From: Paraphysomonas bandaiensis
Taxonomy: Eukaryota; Chrysophyceae
DNA length: 64,000 nucleotides
Direction: 5' to 3'
NCBI GenBank assembly: GCA_965644295.1
Contig: CBFFRP010000297.1
Span: forward strand, 496,001-560,000
The position numbers and the translations under genes were made by a program. Below, piece by piece: positions 34,710-46,322 of this stretch. Each line of letters begins with the position of its first letter. Position 1 is the stretch's first letter. The notes under the pieces are model-generated. The model had not been told where the DNA came from, did not search any database, and worked only from the letters and a program-made list of their open reading frames with translations.

Positions 34710-36035
34710 CTATCCACCGTCCTCACTTTCATCAAAACTATGCATATTGTTGTCCCCCGGACTGTGTTCAATATCTGTCTCACTATTGCTATCACGGTCA
34801 ACATCTCCTTGCTGAAAATTCGATTTGAGAGTTTTAGGGTCAACGTACTCTATCTTGTGTTTAAGATCTTCTTCCACCACTTCCAGCTCATTGTATGCCA
34901 TCTCCCGTTGCCTCTCGGCAAAATCAAATAGCCTATCACATGGAAGTTTAAGTGCACTCTTATATTTCTTTGTCAGTGATCGGTCATCAAGGGAGCAGTT
35001 ATCGTCTGCGAATTCAAAAGTAACAGGTTCAACAGGTGCACTACGGGCAAATAATCCACTAAACCTAGTGGAGGCCGCTCCAATTGCTGCATTAACACGA
35101 CATATATGTGACCACACAACTTCAAGGAGTCCTGTAGGCTCTACTCCAGTTGTACTAGCCATTTCATGAAAACGCAAGAAGCACTCTATAAAATCGCGCA
35201 ATTCGAACCATGCATCAGGTCGCTCCCCAATACATCGGAAAGAGCGACGTTTTCCCAGTGGCCGTTTCTTTTCCCCAAGCCGCGCCTCTACAACTTTAGG
35301 ATCATCAACTACAACTTCAATTTCAGCTAAAACACGTTTCCAGAGCTTCTTGTTTGCAACACGGTCGAGCAATTCCTTTTGAAGGCCCATAAATGGGTGT
35401 GTGAATGCTTGTCCGCATTTCCAGTCGTAAATGAGAAACTTTTTCTGGTCGAAATCTGATACCTCCATATATCTGACGGCTCTCTTGACCGCACTTCTGT
35501 GCTTCGTACTCTCCTCTTTCTTATCTGGCCCCCACAGGTCCCCCACTATATCTACTATAGCATTCTTAGTGGGTAATTCATCATTGATTGTAAACCACAC
35601 CCAAAACAACCAGTAGGCACTGTGTCTTTTTTCAACCGATACAATAAAAAATAGAAATGAGAGGGCCTCGACATAAGTTGCATTGAAATCAAAATGTTCC
35701 TCTTCGTTCTTCTGGTTTTTCTTCATTGTCGCTAATATTCCTCTATCAACATTCCTCGAGTCATCAAAAGTTACCACAAATCGCTTCCATAAACTCTGAA
35801 AGGCATGCTTCCACTTTGGGCAAAATATTTCCGAGAATTGTGACATATTAACTTTCTGGTGATAGTCCCTATCGACGTACTCCATGCACGCCAACAGATC
35901 AGCAGCGTCTTTCTTACTCACATTAAATAACGCAAAAATCGACAAGTTTTTTGCCCTGAAGTATTTGACAGCGTTCGTCTGTTCCTCCGCCTGACTCGAT
36001 GCGTTGGTGTTGGTGTTTGTTGGGCGTGTAGTCAT
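34710..36035 (-). CDS. Protein of unknown function with EF-hand-like helical N-terminal half, 441 aa
   Basis: A single exon of 441 codons. Residues 22-90 are helical, with a degenerate EF-hand-like loop (VDRDYHQKVNMSQFSEIF). A hydrophobic, aromatic-rich segment follows at about 123-150 (SFLFFIVSVEKRH, YWLFWVWFTINDELP), more like a buried second EF-hand pair than a membrane span. The middle is basic (ARLGEKKRPLGKRRSF), and the C-terminal 60 residues are acidic and disordered (SNSETDIEHSPGDNN). The family was not recognised. The helical pattern recalls the C-terminal part of the LRR/IQ protein at 2773-7978. A cytoskeletal or ciliary calcium-linked role is only a guess. Confidence 0.75.
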   Translation of the reverse strand: MTTRPTNTNTNASSQAEEQTNAVKYFRAKNLSIFALFNVSKKDAADLLACMEYVDRDYHQKVNMSQFSEIFCPKWKHAFQSLWKRFVVTFDDSRNVDRGILATMKKNQKNEEEHFDFNATYVEALSFLFFIVSVEKRHSAYWLFWVWFTINDELPTKNAIVDIVGDLWGPDKKEESTKHRSAVKRAVRYMEVSDFDQKKFLIYDWKCGQAFTHPFMGLQKELLDRVANKKLWKRVLAEIEVVVDDPKVVEARLGEKKRPLGKRRSFRCIGERPDAWFELRDFIECFLRFHEMASTTGVEPTGLLEVVWSHICRVNAAIGAASTRFSGLFARSAPVEPVTFEFADDNCSLDDRSLTKKYKSALKLPCDRLFDFAERQREMAYNELEVVEEDLKHKIEYVDPKTLKSNFQQGDVDRDSNSETDIEHSPGDNNMHSFDESEDGG

Positions 36036-36672
36036 ACTGTTCAGGCGCTATCAGACTATACGAACATGTACAGATAACACATCAACTCGATAGATATCAA
36101 ATATCATCATTGTAGTGCTACTGGGAGCAGTGACTATGCCCATCGAACCACATGCTTTGGTTAAAGAGAGTCTTCCGAGGGTCGATTGAACTGTTCTATA
36201 GGTGTGCGCGTATGGGTTTTATTTTTATTGTCCACGAATGTAAAATTACATCACACTCTAATTCCTACCTAGCTGCGGTGCTAAAAATTCTTTCCCACCA
36301 TACGAGAATAAAATGATGGAAAAATCCAAAAAAAGAATTTTTTTAGTCCGTTACAAAAAGGCTATAGGTTCAATGTGCTGCTCCTGCAGTCGTCAGATGT
36401 TGCCACTTGGCAATTTTTCAGCGGCGAAATCTCAGCACCCTCAACACCACACACACCATACCTACACATACATATACACTACTGTGAGTGCAGTGTCGCT
36501 ATACTCATATACGATACTGTACATATACGCATATACGGCACATATACACAGCCGCGTATCGTTCATGCACGCAGCTCTTGCATTCTAGAAAGAGCCTGCA
36601 TTGACTTGCAAGTCATTCCGTATACATTTCATTTACAAACAGGATCGAAGCAAGTAACTCTCGTGAACTACT
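36036..36672. promoter_or_regulatory. Divergent upstream region of the unknown-function gene and MANF
   Basis: About 640 bp with catatacacata-type microsatellites near 36465-36545. It should contain both promoters; no individual element was recognised. Confidence 0.35.
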
Positions 36673-37428
36673 ATGGCAAGAATATCTCTCATCGCAGTGT
36701 TAGCTGTGCTGTGTGTGGCATATGCTAAGAAAAAAGCAGCGGAGCCGGACCCGAAAGAGTGTGAGGTACGTGAGTAAGCCTGTAGAGGCATACGTATGTA
36801 TATGTATGCTGATGTATGAATGCTTATGTATGAAGTGTGACGCTCTCTCTCTGTATATGTATATGTGTGTATATGTATGTGCATGTGGTGCATAGGAGTC
36901 ACTGCTGACCGCATCCGTGCAGGTCTGTATCGCCAATCTTGAGGCTGTGGACAAGATGCTCGTAGGTGACCAAAAGAAAGATAAGGCCGCAGTCAGAGAC
37001 GCTATCGGCAAGAGGTGTACTAAGTCTGGTTTTGGATCGGAGTGGAAGCCCAATCCAGAGCTAACATCTCCTAAAGACGTTAAGATGTGTTACTACTTTG
37101 AACCCATTAAAGAAGCCATCACTGTTCCTTTTATCACTGGTATGCCTAAGGACAGACTGTGTAAGCGTCTTAAGAAGGAGAACCCGGAGATATGTGAGGT
37201 CAAATATCGTAAGTGTGCTCTATAAGTATACACTGTATCCACCACACTAACACGGTATTTGCAGCTATCAAGATTGAGAAGAAAGAGGGTGAGGAGGTTA
37301 ACTACGGGAAAATGAGAGTGAAGCAGCTCAAACAGATCCTGGATCAGAGAGGAGTGAAGTGCACTGGATGTACGGAGAAGACCGAGTACGTGAAGAGGTG
37401 CCAGGAGACTGAGCACCTCGAGATGTAG
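36673..37428 (+). CDS. MANF: Mesencephalic astrocyte-derived neurotrophic factor homologue (MANF/ARMET), 180 aa
   Basis: Three exons, 36673-36765, 36923-37208 and 37265-37428. A signal peptide (MARISLIAVLAVLCVAYA) is followed by the saposin-like domain, with the family's ECEVC start, KRC, MCYY and LCKRLKKENPEICEVKY. The C-terminal SAP-like domain has MRVKQLKQILDQRGVKCTGC with the C-x-x-C motif, then EKTEYVKRC. All eight family cysteines are visible. In animals MANF is an ER-stress-induced protein binding the chaperone BiP. The last four residues, HLEM, are not a normal KDEL-type signal (RTDL or KTEL in vertebrates), so ER retention is uncertain. Intron 1 is 157 nt, unusually long here, and contains a gtatatgt microsatellite. 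Confidence 0.95.
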
Positions 37429-38142
37429 TTATCATTGTCGTCAGCTGCATAACCTATGGCTTAGTTGGACGTATAGACAAGTTTATATAATGAATAGTGC
37501 TCTTATTGGCCCTGTTTTAAATATTCCACCTTCACGACGACCATAATGCGGAATTTATTCAGCGCTTCTAGTTGCTTTTGGTGCTAGCATTACTCGTACG
37601 TTCAGAATGAATCCCATCAATGGTTAACCCTAGTACTGTAGCATTTTAGCGTGTGACACTTCGCGGAGTATATTGGGTATGCCAGAAGCAACCCATACAT
37701 AAAATTACTGTAATGGCTACAGGTGGTTGACCATCACCATTAGACGTATTGATAGTCCTATCTATACATGCCATGGGGTAGGAAATAGCACTACAACACT
37801 CCACTGTACCTTACTACTCCTAAATCTCTCTGCTATATCTAAAACCAGATCTTTGATACCACGGTGTTCAACCCTGGTTCGTCAAGTCTAAAAAAACGCA
37901 CCAGCACCCCTAACTTCTTCAAAACTGGTACGTCAAGAAGTCCAAAAAGCGCGCTATCAGCCCTAACTTGATCCTATCCTTCCAACAGTACTCTCTCAAC
38001 CTTACTGATGAGATTACTTGTACCTGGGTCTTGAAGCTCCACATTAGGTTCCTCTTTCATAATTGTAATCAATATGAATGAGTGTGTTTACAGTTCTGCA
38101 GCTACTGACTACTCACTAACTACAACCAGTTTCTAAGTCTAG
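37429..38142. other. Intergenic region, nothing recognised
   Basis: About 700 bp. A short diverged duplication (gaacc/aactggt-cgtcaag-ccaaaaag) lies near 37875-37955. No gene seen. Confidence 0.4.
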
Positions 38143-39919
38143 ACCCTCAACAAAGTCAGACTTCCACTTTTCGTGGTATCCTGAGGGCTAAGTACCGGAG
38201 ATATTCTTTCTCACGGAAACTAACGTTAGCAGATATAGTTCTACCCACTCATAACCAAATGCTTGTTTGGTACAAGGGACACGAATTAGTGTCAGCTGTG
38301 TAGACGTCTTTGGGCCTTGACGAATAAACAGGCATCTAGGATTGAATCCACCTCAAGGGTATCCGGAGTATTGGGCTGCCTACTGAAGTCAAGCATCCGG
38401 GCTGTTCACCTTAGAACAGAGAGCGAAAGTGGTTGTACCTTGGTGCTTCGTAGAGCTAAATAGTAGGATATCAGAGTTAAACACTAGTTTGTTAAATTGA
38501 TTTGCTACTTTAGTTCTGACTGTAACACGCCTAATGCTAATAATCAAACATTCACTACTCTAAAAGTCAAGAAATTGCATCTTATTATCAATAATTAGTA
38601 ATATACTGCATATCAATCCTTTTCCGTCAGAGTTAGTGCGGCTTCATTGCCAACTTAAATCTTCACGACTGCCTTTTGGAAGCAGCGTTATGAATAATAG
38701 CAGCATTGTCGCCCAGATGAGGCTCGACAATCGAGTCTCTTATAATGAGTTCGTTAAACAATATGTATGTACGTCATGGAGGTTGAGTTGGTGTTCACCT
38801 TCTTCCTTCTGTAATTGTATTGATACACACTGAAAGAATTCTATTTCCTCCCGTAATTATACGTGCTTGGCGTGCTCCATTTCACTTGGTATTTGACTTA
38901 ACAAGTCGGAACCAAAATCTCATGATCAAGTGATTAGATTGAAGCAAGCAAATGATCAAAATTTCATGGCAATTGTGGAGCCCCACCTGGTATTTGGTTT
39001 GATTAATGCACAGAAAAGACCTTTCTTACGGATAGCAGACATAAAGCAGTCACGAAATAATTTATTGGCGGGCAGCTCGCTTGCAGAGTACTTGCACTCC
39101 AGCTTTATTCCTGTGGAACCATCATTCCCACACAGCTGCCGACACTCAGCGCAGGGGAACCATAGTTCAGAGGCCAGTGAAATGTACCACCCATTGCGCA
39201 TCCTTTCAAGGCACCTCTTCTTGTACGCTTTGGCTTTTACTATCAATTCTTGTATTCAAAAGATCTTCAAACTTCTTGCTCATATCGCCACAGTACTACT
39301 GAAAGTACATGTCCAAAAGACAGTCACAGAATGAACGCCATTGACTTCAATTCTTTTGATCATTGCTTCTGTAACAATTCCTACAGTGAAGTCGGGTACA
39401 TTTCATATCGAGTTGCTTTACTTCTAACCTGGTAATTTACTTATTATATCGTAATTAGGAATAGTATTATTTCTAATCTTGGTTTTCTTGTAAAGTGATT
39501 TAATAACGGCTCGATAGCATCCAATTGTTAATTGTGAATAGCAATAGGCGTGTAACAGTCAGAACTAATCTAGCAAATCAATTGAACTAACTAGTACTTA
39601 ACTCTGATATTAACGCTACTATTTGGGGCTGATATGCTTGACTTTCGTAGGCAGCCCAATACCCCGGATGCACTTAAGGTGGGCCCATTCCCGGATGCCA
39701 GTTTATTCGTCAGGGGCTCAAAGACATATACACAAATAACAGTTATTTGTGTCCCTTGTACCACACATGCATTCGGCTATGAGTAGACAGAGCATTATCT
39801 GCTGACTATATATATGCGGCTCACATTAGTTTCCGGTTTCTGGGAGAAATATCTCCGGTACGTATGTACGTATCTCCTATAACACCACGAAAGTATGAGT
39901 CCGCCTTTGTTGAGGGTTC
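38143..39919. mobile_element. Foldback-type element with inverted repeats of about 400 bp
   Basis: The left arm (about 38143-38550) and right arm (about 39530-39919) are inverted, diverged copies. Shared landmarks read inward from the right end: gttgagggt, tctccggtac, tgtcccttgtaccac, tttattcgtcagg, aggtgggcccattcccgg, atgcttgactt, ttaa-tatcagagttaa and tctgactgttacacgcc. The 1-kb middle has short open frames on both strands (for example 38956-39246 minus) but no recognisable transposase. A solo arm is at 19131-19520. Clear target duplications were not found. Confidence 0.7.
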
Positions 39920-40781
39920 AATTGTTGATACGGCTTTCTACCCTCAGTTGAGATATTGTCAAAGCTCGCCAGTATCAGAGTGGCACGAAGCTTCCTCTCC
40001 TATACGAAAAATGGCTTTACCCACAATAATGCAAGACGACGTCAAATCTCATATGTAATTTACTGATGTAGAATATTATTGGAATTGAGGTAGAGTTTTC
40101 CACTGTAGAATTCTCAGGAAACAAATATATTTTGAAGCAACTGTTCCAAATAGTAAATTCAAAAGGCAAAGATCAGCCTCACTTCTCACTTCATCATTGG
40201 GGATTGGGGATATACTGAAACTCTGGATCATTAATCATTAATTATCTCTCATCTCTCACCATGAACTAAAGACTAAAGCACGAAGGGGTAAGGGGTCTAA
40301 ATATTAAATATTTCTCGCTTTGACCAGTCAACGATATCGGCCTTATGTCTGTTCACGAACTACAATGTCTCTCCTCGTTATTTTTTCTTCATGACTTGAC
40401 GGGATGCAATACAAACTATAAGCCATATGCACAAACAATAAACAGTTGAATAGATGGATCCATGATAGTGAGAACTTTCAAATGCATAACTTCAAAAGAG
40501 CAAGTATCATCCTACACTGTTTTCTACTATTGCACCAGCTGTGGTAAAAAGTTCCATTTGTTTCAGTATTTCTATCCAAAAATTGGCAACTAATGCGCAA
40601 CTAGAGAAAATGATTTTTATTTGAAACGAAGCTATATGGTTCACCACATGATGCACCTCATTACATCTTATTTCATCCTCAGCGTATAATACCTCACGGT
40701 AAAGTAACATACTAAAAGCCAAAAACGCCGAAAAACGATTCTCATACTTTTCACACGACTCAAGTCCCAAATCTATCACGT
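39920..40781. other. Intergenic region 3' of the ISWI gene
   Basis: 860 bp. A 90-codon minus-strand frame at 40507-40779, starting at GTG directly after the ISWI stop, is probably part of its 3' untranslated region. Confidence 0.4.
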
Positions 40782-43700
40782 CTAATTCTTCGATTTTTTC
40801 TTGGAACTTCCATCACTGGAGGACTTGGTTCCCCTATGTGTGCATAAAATCAGTATATAAACAGAGAACGTCTATAGAGCACACCTCGAATTGAATTCTG
40901 CCTCTCTCTTTTCATACTCTGCCCTCTCACTCGATCCTAGGGACCGCCACATGTCCAGTAGTTCCTTTTTCAGTATGGCCGTCTGAGCAGCAAATGTTAG
41001 CAACAATACCACACACACCAGAAAAGGAGTATAGATATAAACAGAGACGTCCAGCACAGAACAAATTTAACTCACATCAACATCCGGTCCCAGGTTTTCT
41101 TCCACCTGTGGTCGCTTGTCCTTCACAAATAAAGAGAATGCTGTTTTCTTTTTCCCAGATCGTGGAGAAGTCCTATTAATATCATCATCCGCTGTGGACT
41201 TCTTGCCGGTGGATGCTGCTGTCGTCTTAGCCGATTTCGAAGATGGGGTCCCATCGGCTTCGCTGGCTGCCAATTTTCGTTTCTTGGAGCTACCTTCTTT
41301 CTTCTTACCAGATGCAACACCAACATCGAGTAGGTGTTCAAATTCAGGCTTGATATACCACATCTATGCCATACATAACCACAAATATGGACGTGAGTAC
41401 ATCGGATGAGGGCCTACCTTCATGGTGTCTTTTCCACGCTTCTCTTTCACAGATATTTCCGCGATCTTCAATTCAAGCTTCCGTTTTGCAATATGTGGGT
41501 GATGCTCCAGAAATTTGTTCACAACTTTGCTCATGCCATCTGGACCAGAGCTCGCCAGTATTCTGCACACACGCTGAACAAACGTACAACACGATACGTA
41601 TCACGTACCGGCAGAGATCGGGAAGGAGGGAGTCCGGAACAGAAGCTTTCTGTGCGTTTCGACCGAGAGATGAATCTGCGGAGGCAATTGAAGATTCTAC
41701 CGAAGTCTTTTTAGAGGCAGCGGACTTGGATGGCTTCGAGCGATCGCCTTGGGCTTCCGAAATAGACTTCCGTGCTTTCTGAAGCTCTGCACGGGTAGCA
41801 GCCAGTCGCCGGGCTTCATCAGATATCTGCCGCATGAGTTCAGCCATACGCTCATGTACTGAGGCGCCGTCTCCAGCGGCCTCCTTCGCAGACGACTTCC
41901 CGGCCTCAGAGACTGGGATAGAGGCTAGCATGGCACGACTATTCGAAGCTGCTGTGACTGAAGCAGGGACAGTCGCAGCGGAATCTGCAGCAGCTTGCTG
42001 TTTTTTGTCAATTTCAATCATTTCTCTCTCCGCGACACGCATCAGAGCCTCGCACCTCTTTCCAAGAGCCTCCGCGGTGCAAGACAACAAATAATAGTCA
42101 AAGCGGAATCTTTCGCATCGTCTGATTGAGCTGCGCACTCTGTCCCAGTTGCCGTACCCATGTAGATGAGTCAGACAAAGAAGGTACCGGTCCTCTACGG
42201 CATTGAAAAGTCGCCCTTGACCTCCCACATGCCTAAATGTAAGCTCTTCCCATGGGTCGTTGAAAGAACTAACTAGGCGTGCAGTGGCAATTGTCAATCG
42301 TTCAATCTCCTCCAAGCGCTTTTCTCCCTGAATGCACCATTCACTCCACATTATCTTGGAAGTAGTTGGTGCTGCTACTCACCTTCTCAATTTGTTTCGT
42401 AACCCGCTCCCATTCAGTGGCGGGGAGCTGTTCTGGGCCCTTTGACCAAAAGACATTTGCATATCTACAACGCGCATATCATAATATAAATTCAGATATC
42501 GGTACACATACCGTGTAATATCTTCGACAGGTCGTCCTATATCCTCGCTAATACGTGCATACTGGTTGCGGCCGTATTTGGCGGAGGCTTTGACAAAATT
42601 GCTGTAGTGATACCTGTTCCAGTCCCCAAATCCCTCCGCAAGGAGCCGAGTTTTTTCAGCATGCTCTTCTTCAGGAAGCAGAATGAGTTTGGTGACAGCC
42701 CCAGTCCCCGGAGCTTCTCCTTTCTCAATGAGCTCATCAAATAGTTTGGCTTCCTTGTCCTGTAACTCTTGTAGCCTCACACGATCATAAAACTGCCAAT
42801 CCTCCATCTTTGGTAGACGAAGATGCCGAGGCATTTTGGGTTGCTTTTTTTCACCACCGTCAGCCACGCGTCCCCTAGCAGTCGCCTGCTCGCTGTAGTT
42901 TACTATGGGCTTGCGCTCACGTGGACCGGTATCGATAAACCCAAAATTTGCTCCACTCGTGGCGTCACGTACATTCTTGTCCCTATAATCTTTACCCTCG
43001 AAGACCTGTGTATTGGTATTTCCATCCAGTCTGAAGTCGTAGAGATCACCTTTGTCCGCAGCCTGGAGCTTCTCATTGAGTTCCTCAGTCCGTTTACGAC
43101 CCATCTCTAGTAGAATGTCGATGTCCTCATCTGTAATAGATGAACTGTCCTTCGTTCGGAATATCTTATCCGCACCAAAGCGAAGGGTGTCAAGCAGTTC
43201 GTTTTTGCTCATCTTCTTTTCCTTGTCCTGCAGGCGTCCCTGTTGAACAACCATCGCGTCCAGCTTGAGCTTCTGCTGAGCCCTCTCGACCACTTTCACT
43301 TCTACAGTATCATCAGTCACAAGGCGGTACACGTGTACTTGTTTGGTCTGTCCGATACGGTGACACCTATCCTGTGCTTGAAGATCTGCTTGAGGGTTCC
43401 AGTCACTATCATAAATAATAACTGTGTCTGCTGTCTGTAGGTTGATTCCAAGCCCACCGGCACGTGTGGATAGAAGAAAAATGAATTTATCTGACCCTGG
43501 GGAGTTATAGTCTTCGATCCTATCCTCTCGATCCTACTTAAAAAATCAACAACGAATTTTATCGTTCAGATTTCCACTGACCTCATAGGATGTGTTACCA
43601 TCTATGCGACAGTATTTATATTCTCTCATTGCGCAATAGTCCTCCAGTATATCGAGCATTCGAGTCATCTGTGAAAATATTAACACACGGTGCTTACGTT

Positions 43701-45791
43701 CAAAAAGCTTTCCGAGGAGCTTGTCCAGCAGCACCATCTTGCCACAGTTGGTGATGAGGTGTTCACCGAATGGGTTCTCATTTCTGTCTTCAACACCAGG
43801 GAAGAGATAAGGATGGTTGCAGCACTTGCGCAACTGCATCACAATGTTTAAAATTGCAGTGCGAGAACCGCTGGAGTTTCCCCCAAAACCGGTATTAATC
43901 TGGTCAATATCGCGCATGAGAACTTGTCTATAAACTGCTTTCTGAGTTACAGATAGCCCTGTAAAGAGAATAGTCTCTGTCTTCGGAGGAAGACTTTTTT
44001 CGACATCTACCTTCAGTCTTCTAAGCATAAAAGGACGTAAGATTTTGTGAAGCTGTCCGATCATGCGTTGTTTGGCCTCCTTGTCGTCGACATCTAAATT
44101 AAACCACTCGTCAAACTGTTCAGATGATGCAAAAACATCGGGCAATAAAAAATTAAGTAGGGCCCAGAGCTCGTGCAAATTGTTCTGCAGAGGCGTCCCA
44201 GTTAAAAGTAGTCGATGTTCAGTGTTAAGATGTCTAACATTCTGGGAGAACTGTGATGCTTCATTCTTGAGTCTGTGGGCCTCGTCGATAATTAGAAACC
44301 TCCAGGCAATCTTTGCTAGGGCTCCACGCTCCATATTTGATACCTCATAAGTCGTGACCAGTACATCCCAGTCCCTATCTTCAGGTCGCCGAGCAGGTCG
44401 CAGTACAGTCTCCACCAGCTCTGCGCGCTCCTCCTTGTTACCGTGGAAGCGCACTGTGCGAAGCGATGGGCACCAGCGTGTAAACTCATTGCACCAGTTA
44501 GACAGGGTACTCTTGGGAACTATAATAAGATGAGGGCCCGAAATATTACGGTATTCCAGAAGGTACGCCAGTACGGATATGCTCTGTAAAGTCTTACCTG
44601 TTTATACAGAACGCTATTACTAGAGAAGTTATACAAATAAGGACACCAACCAAGCCCCATTTCATCTGCCAGAATTCCGTTGATACCATTTTCAGTGAGG
44701 CGCACCATCCAGTTAAGGCCCTCTAATTGATAAGGTCTCATCTTTCCACCGACAATACAATTTGGTTGTCTGGTGAGGGTGGTGATGGCGGGCTTGGCTG
44801 GGGTCGGCGCTCCATCTTCTTCACTCTCATTCTCTTCCTCGAGCATCGCAATTTCGTCATCGTCTAGATCCTCCGCAATGTCAGATGATTTGACTTTACT
44901 GCTACCCGTCCCAGTCCTTGACGATGAAGACTCTTCAGTAGAACCTTTTAGCCCGAAGTGAGAGAATATATCACTCTGACTTAGAAGGTACTTGAGCCTA
45001 ATGTGGTTATTGGATGAGATATATAACTGGGTTCTAGGGTAAGAGGGAGGTACCTAGCTTCGGCCTGATCTGCCTTACTCTGCCTCAGTTCAGAATGTTG
45101 CTGCTCTATTGCACGCTCCTCCTCCAGCTTCGCTTGCTTTCTCTGCTGTGTGGCTTTCCGCTCTTGTTCACTGACCTCTCTCTTTCGCTTCGGTGCATCC
45201 GCTTTAAGGGCACTGGCATCAGAACGGGCCATCTAGAGTAATACATTATAATTTAGAAGTAGAAAGTATACACAGCAGCGACATACAGTGCTGTTCCTCA
45301 TTCTTGACTCAGTCTCTGTGGCAGTGTTAGCCTTCCGCCTCTCTTCTTGCAATCTTAAGTACTCCTCATCACGTTGCTACATCACATTACCAAAAGAATG
45401 AGTTGCGCGGGTCGCTGAATATAAAAAAACACACCTGACATTCCTTCAAATATCTTTCTTTGTCCTTCGAAGCAAGAGTTTCGTACTCCTCTCTCTCACT
45501 GTCCGACAGTGCCTTCCACTGAGTTGCAAAACACACTTATAAACAGTCAGACTCATATGAAATGTTTAATTACTTTAGCGGACAGGGCCTGCATCACTTG
45601 ACCGAGACTCGAGTCTTGTCCAGTCTGAACTAACTCCTCCTTTATTGCTGTCATTTTCATCTTTTGAAAGTGTTGATACGCCGTTCTAAACACACGAGAG
45701 TTACACTGCACACATACACACGCAGACATTACAAGGCTTTAGTTATTTCTGATGAGGAGCCCTCTGACTGCATCGCTGGTTCCTCACTCAT
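40782..45791 (-). CDS. ISWI-family chromatin-remodelling ATPase with N- and C-terminal HMG boxes, about 1,439 aa
   Basis: Fourteen exons join in phase: 45733-45791, 45574-45685, 45435-45518, 45287-45376, 45054-45232, 44651-44997, 43582-44597, 42512-43533, 42383-42464, 41609-42354, 41418-41562, 41076-41363, 40885-40982 and 40782-40833. An HMG-box-like domain ([34 protein letters not shown]) occupies residues 20-87. The SNF2 ATPase has [20 protein letters not shown] (split by an intron), [11 protein letters not shown] and [11 protein letters not shown]. The helicase C domain has [15 protein letters not shown] and [18 protein letters not shown] ([16 protein letters not shown]) and SLIDE ([19 protein letters not shown]-like) domains follow at 880-1110. 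A second HMG box ([36 protein letters not shown]) lies at 1365-1425. It should slide nucleosomes in the nucleus. HAND-SANT-SLIDE identifies ISWI; HMG boxes at both ends are unusual. Confidence 0.9.
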
Positions 45792-46322
45792 CTCTTGATA
45801 CTGTTTATTGAACTAAATTATTTTATTTAAGCAACAGAGACAAGAATGCGAGTGCTAACTAACTGGATGAGGCCGGCTCATATGCATATGTAGTGTACAT
45901 ACATACATACACGTACATACGATGAGATCATGTGCTGTTTGAAATATAAAAAGTGATGAGGGGATTTTTTTAGGCTCATGTCCACAAAACCACACAAATA
46001 TACATACACAATATGCAGTATTTATATTACCGAAACTAATCCTTGTGTGATGTGGTTGTTTTAGAAGAACCGAGTGTTGACTCGAACACCAGAGAGTTGG
46101 TTTCACTGCTCTGGAGTTCGAGTCCCGGAATCTACTAAAATAACCACACTACGGACCATTGCGTGAACTGTGTGATCTAGGTGCACATGGCTCCCACAGT
46201 TGACGTAAAGGTCCGTTTTTTTGCACCGTTTTCATGCTAAAATCCTTGTTTTTTAACTGCACGCACCGAAAATCCGGTATTGTACCTGGACTATACGTAG
46301 TCCGGGTCAACTGTATGCAATA
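45792..46322. promoter_or_regulatory. Upstream region of the ISWI gene
   Basis: 530 bp between the ISWI start and a pogo-like transposon. It contains catacatacacgtac microsatellite sequence and the hairpin at 46051-46148. The promoter should lie here; no core element was identified. Confidence 0.4.
46051..46148. repeat. Snapback hairpin with Pol III B-box-like sequences, about 98 bp
   Basis: tgtggttgttttag at the left is inverted as ctaaaataaccaca at the right. Inner arms pair gactcgaacaccagag with ctctggagttcgagtc. Each arm contains a sequence like the tRNA B-box (GTTCGAGTCC on the plus strand, GTTCGAGTC on the minus). A second, shorter inverted repeat (acggacc...ggtccgt) follows at about 46151-46217. 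It does not fold as a complete tRNA. A tRNA-derived SINE fragment or transposon end is possible. Confidence 0.55.

Noticed and set aside
38930-39334. Genes inside the foldback element (134 codons plus, 96 codons minus)
   Set aside because: The two frames overlap on opposite strands, neither matches a family I recognise, and the minus-strand frame is bounded by stops without usable splice joins.
40507-40779. 90-codon minus-strand gene after ISWI
   Set aside because: It starts at GTG immediately after the ISWI stop and has no recognisable features; best read as 3' untranslated sequence.
46104-46140. tRNA gene (gttcgagtcccgg)
   Set aside because: The B-box-like sequence has no matching acceptor stem, D-arm or anticodon arm. 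It is part of a palindrome.
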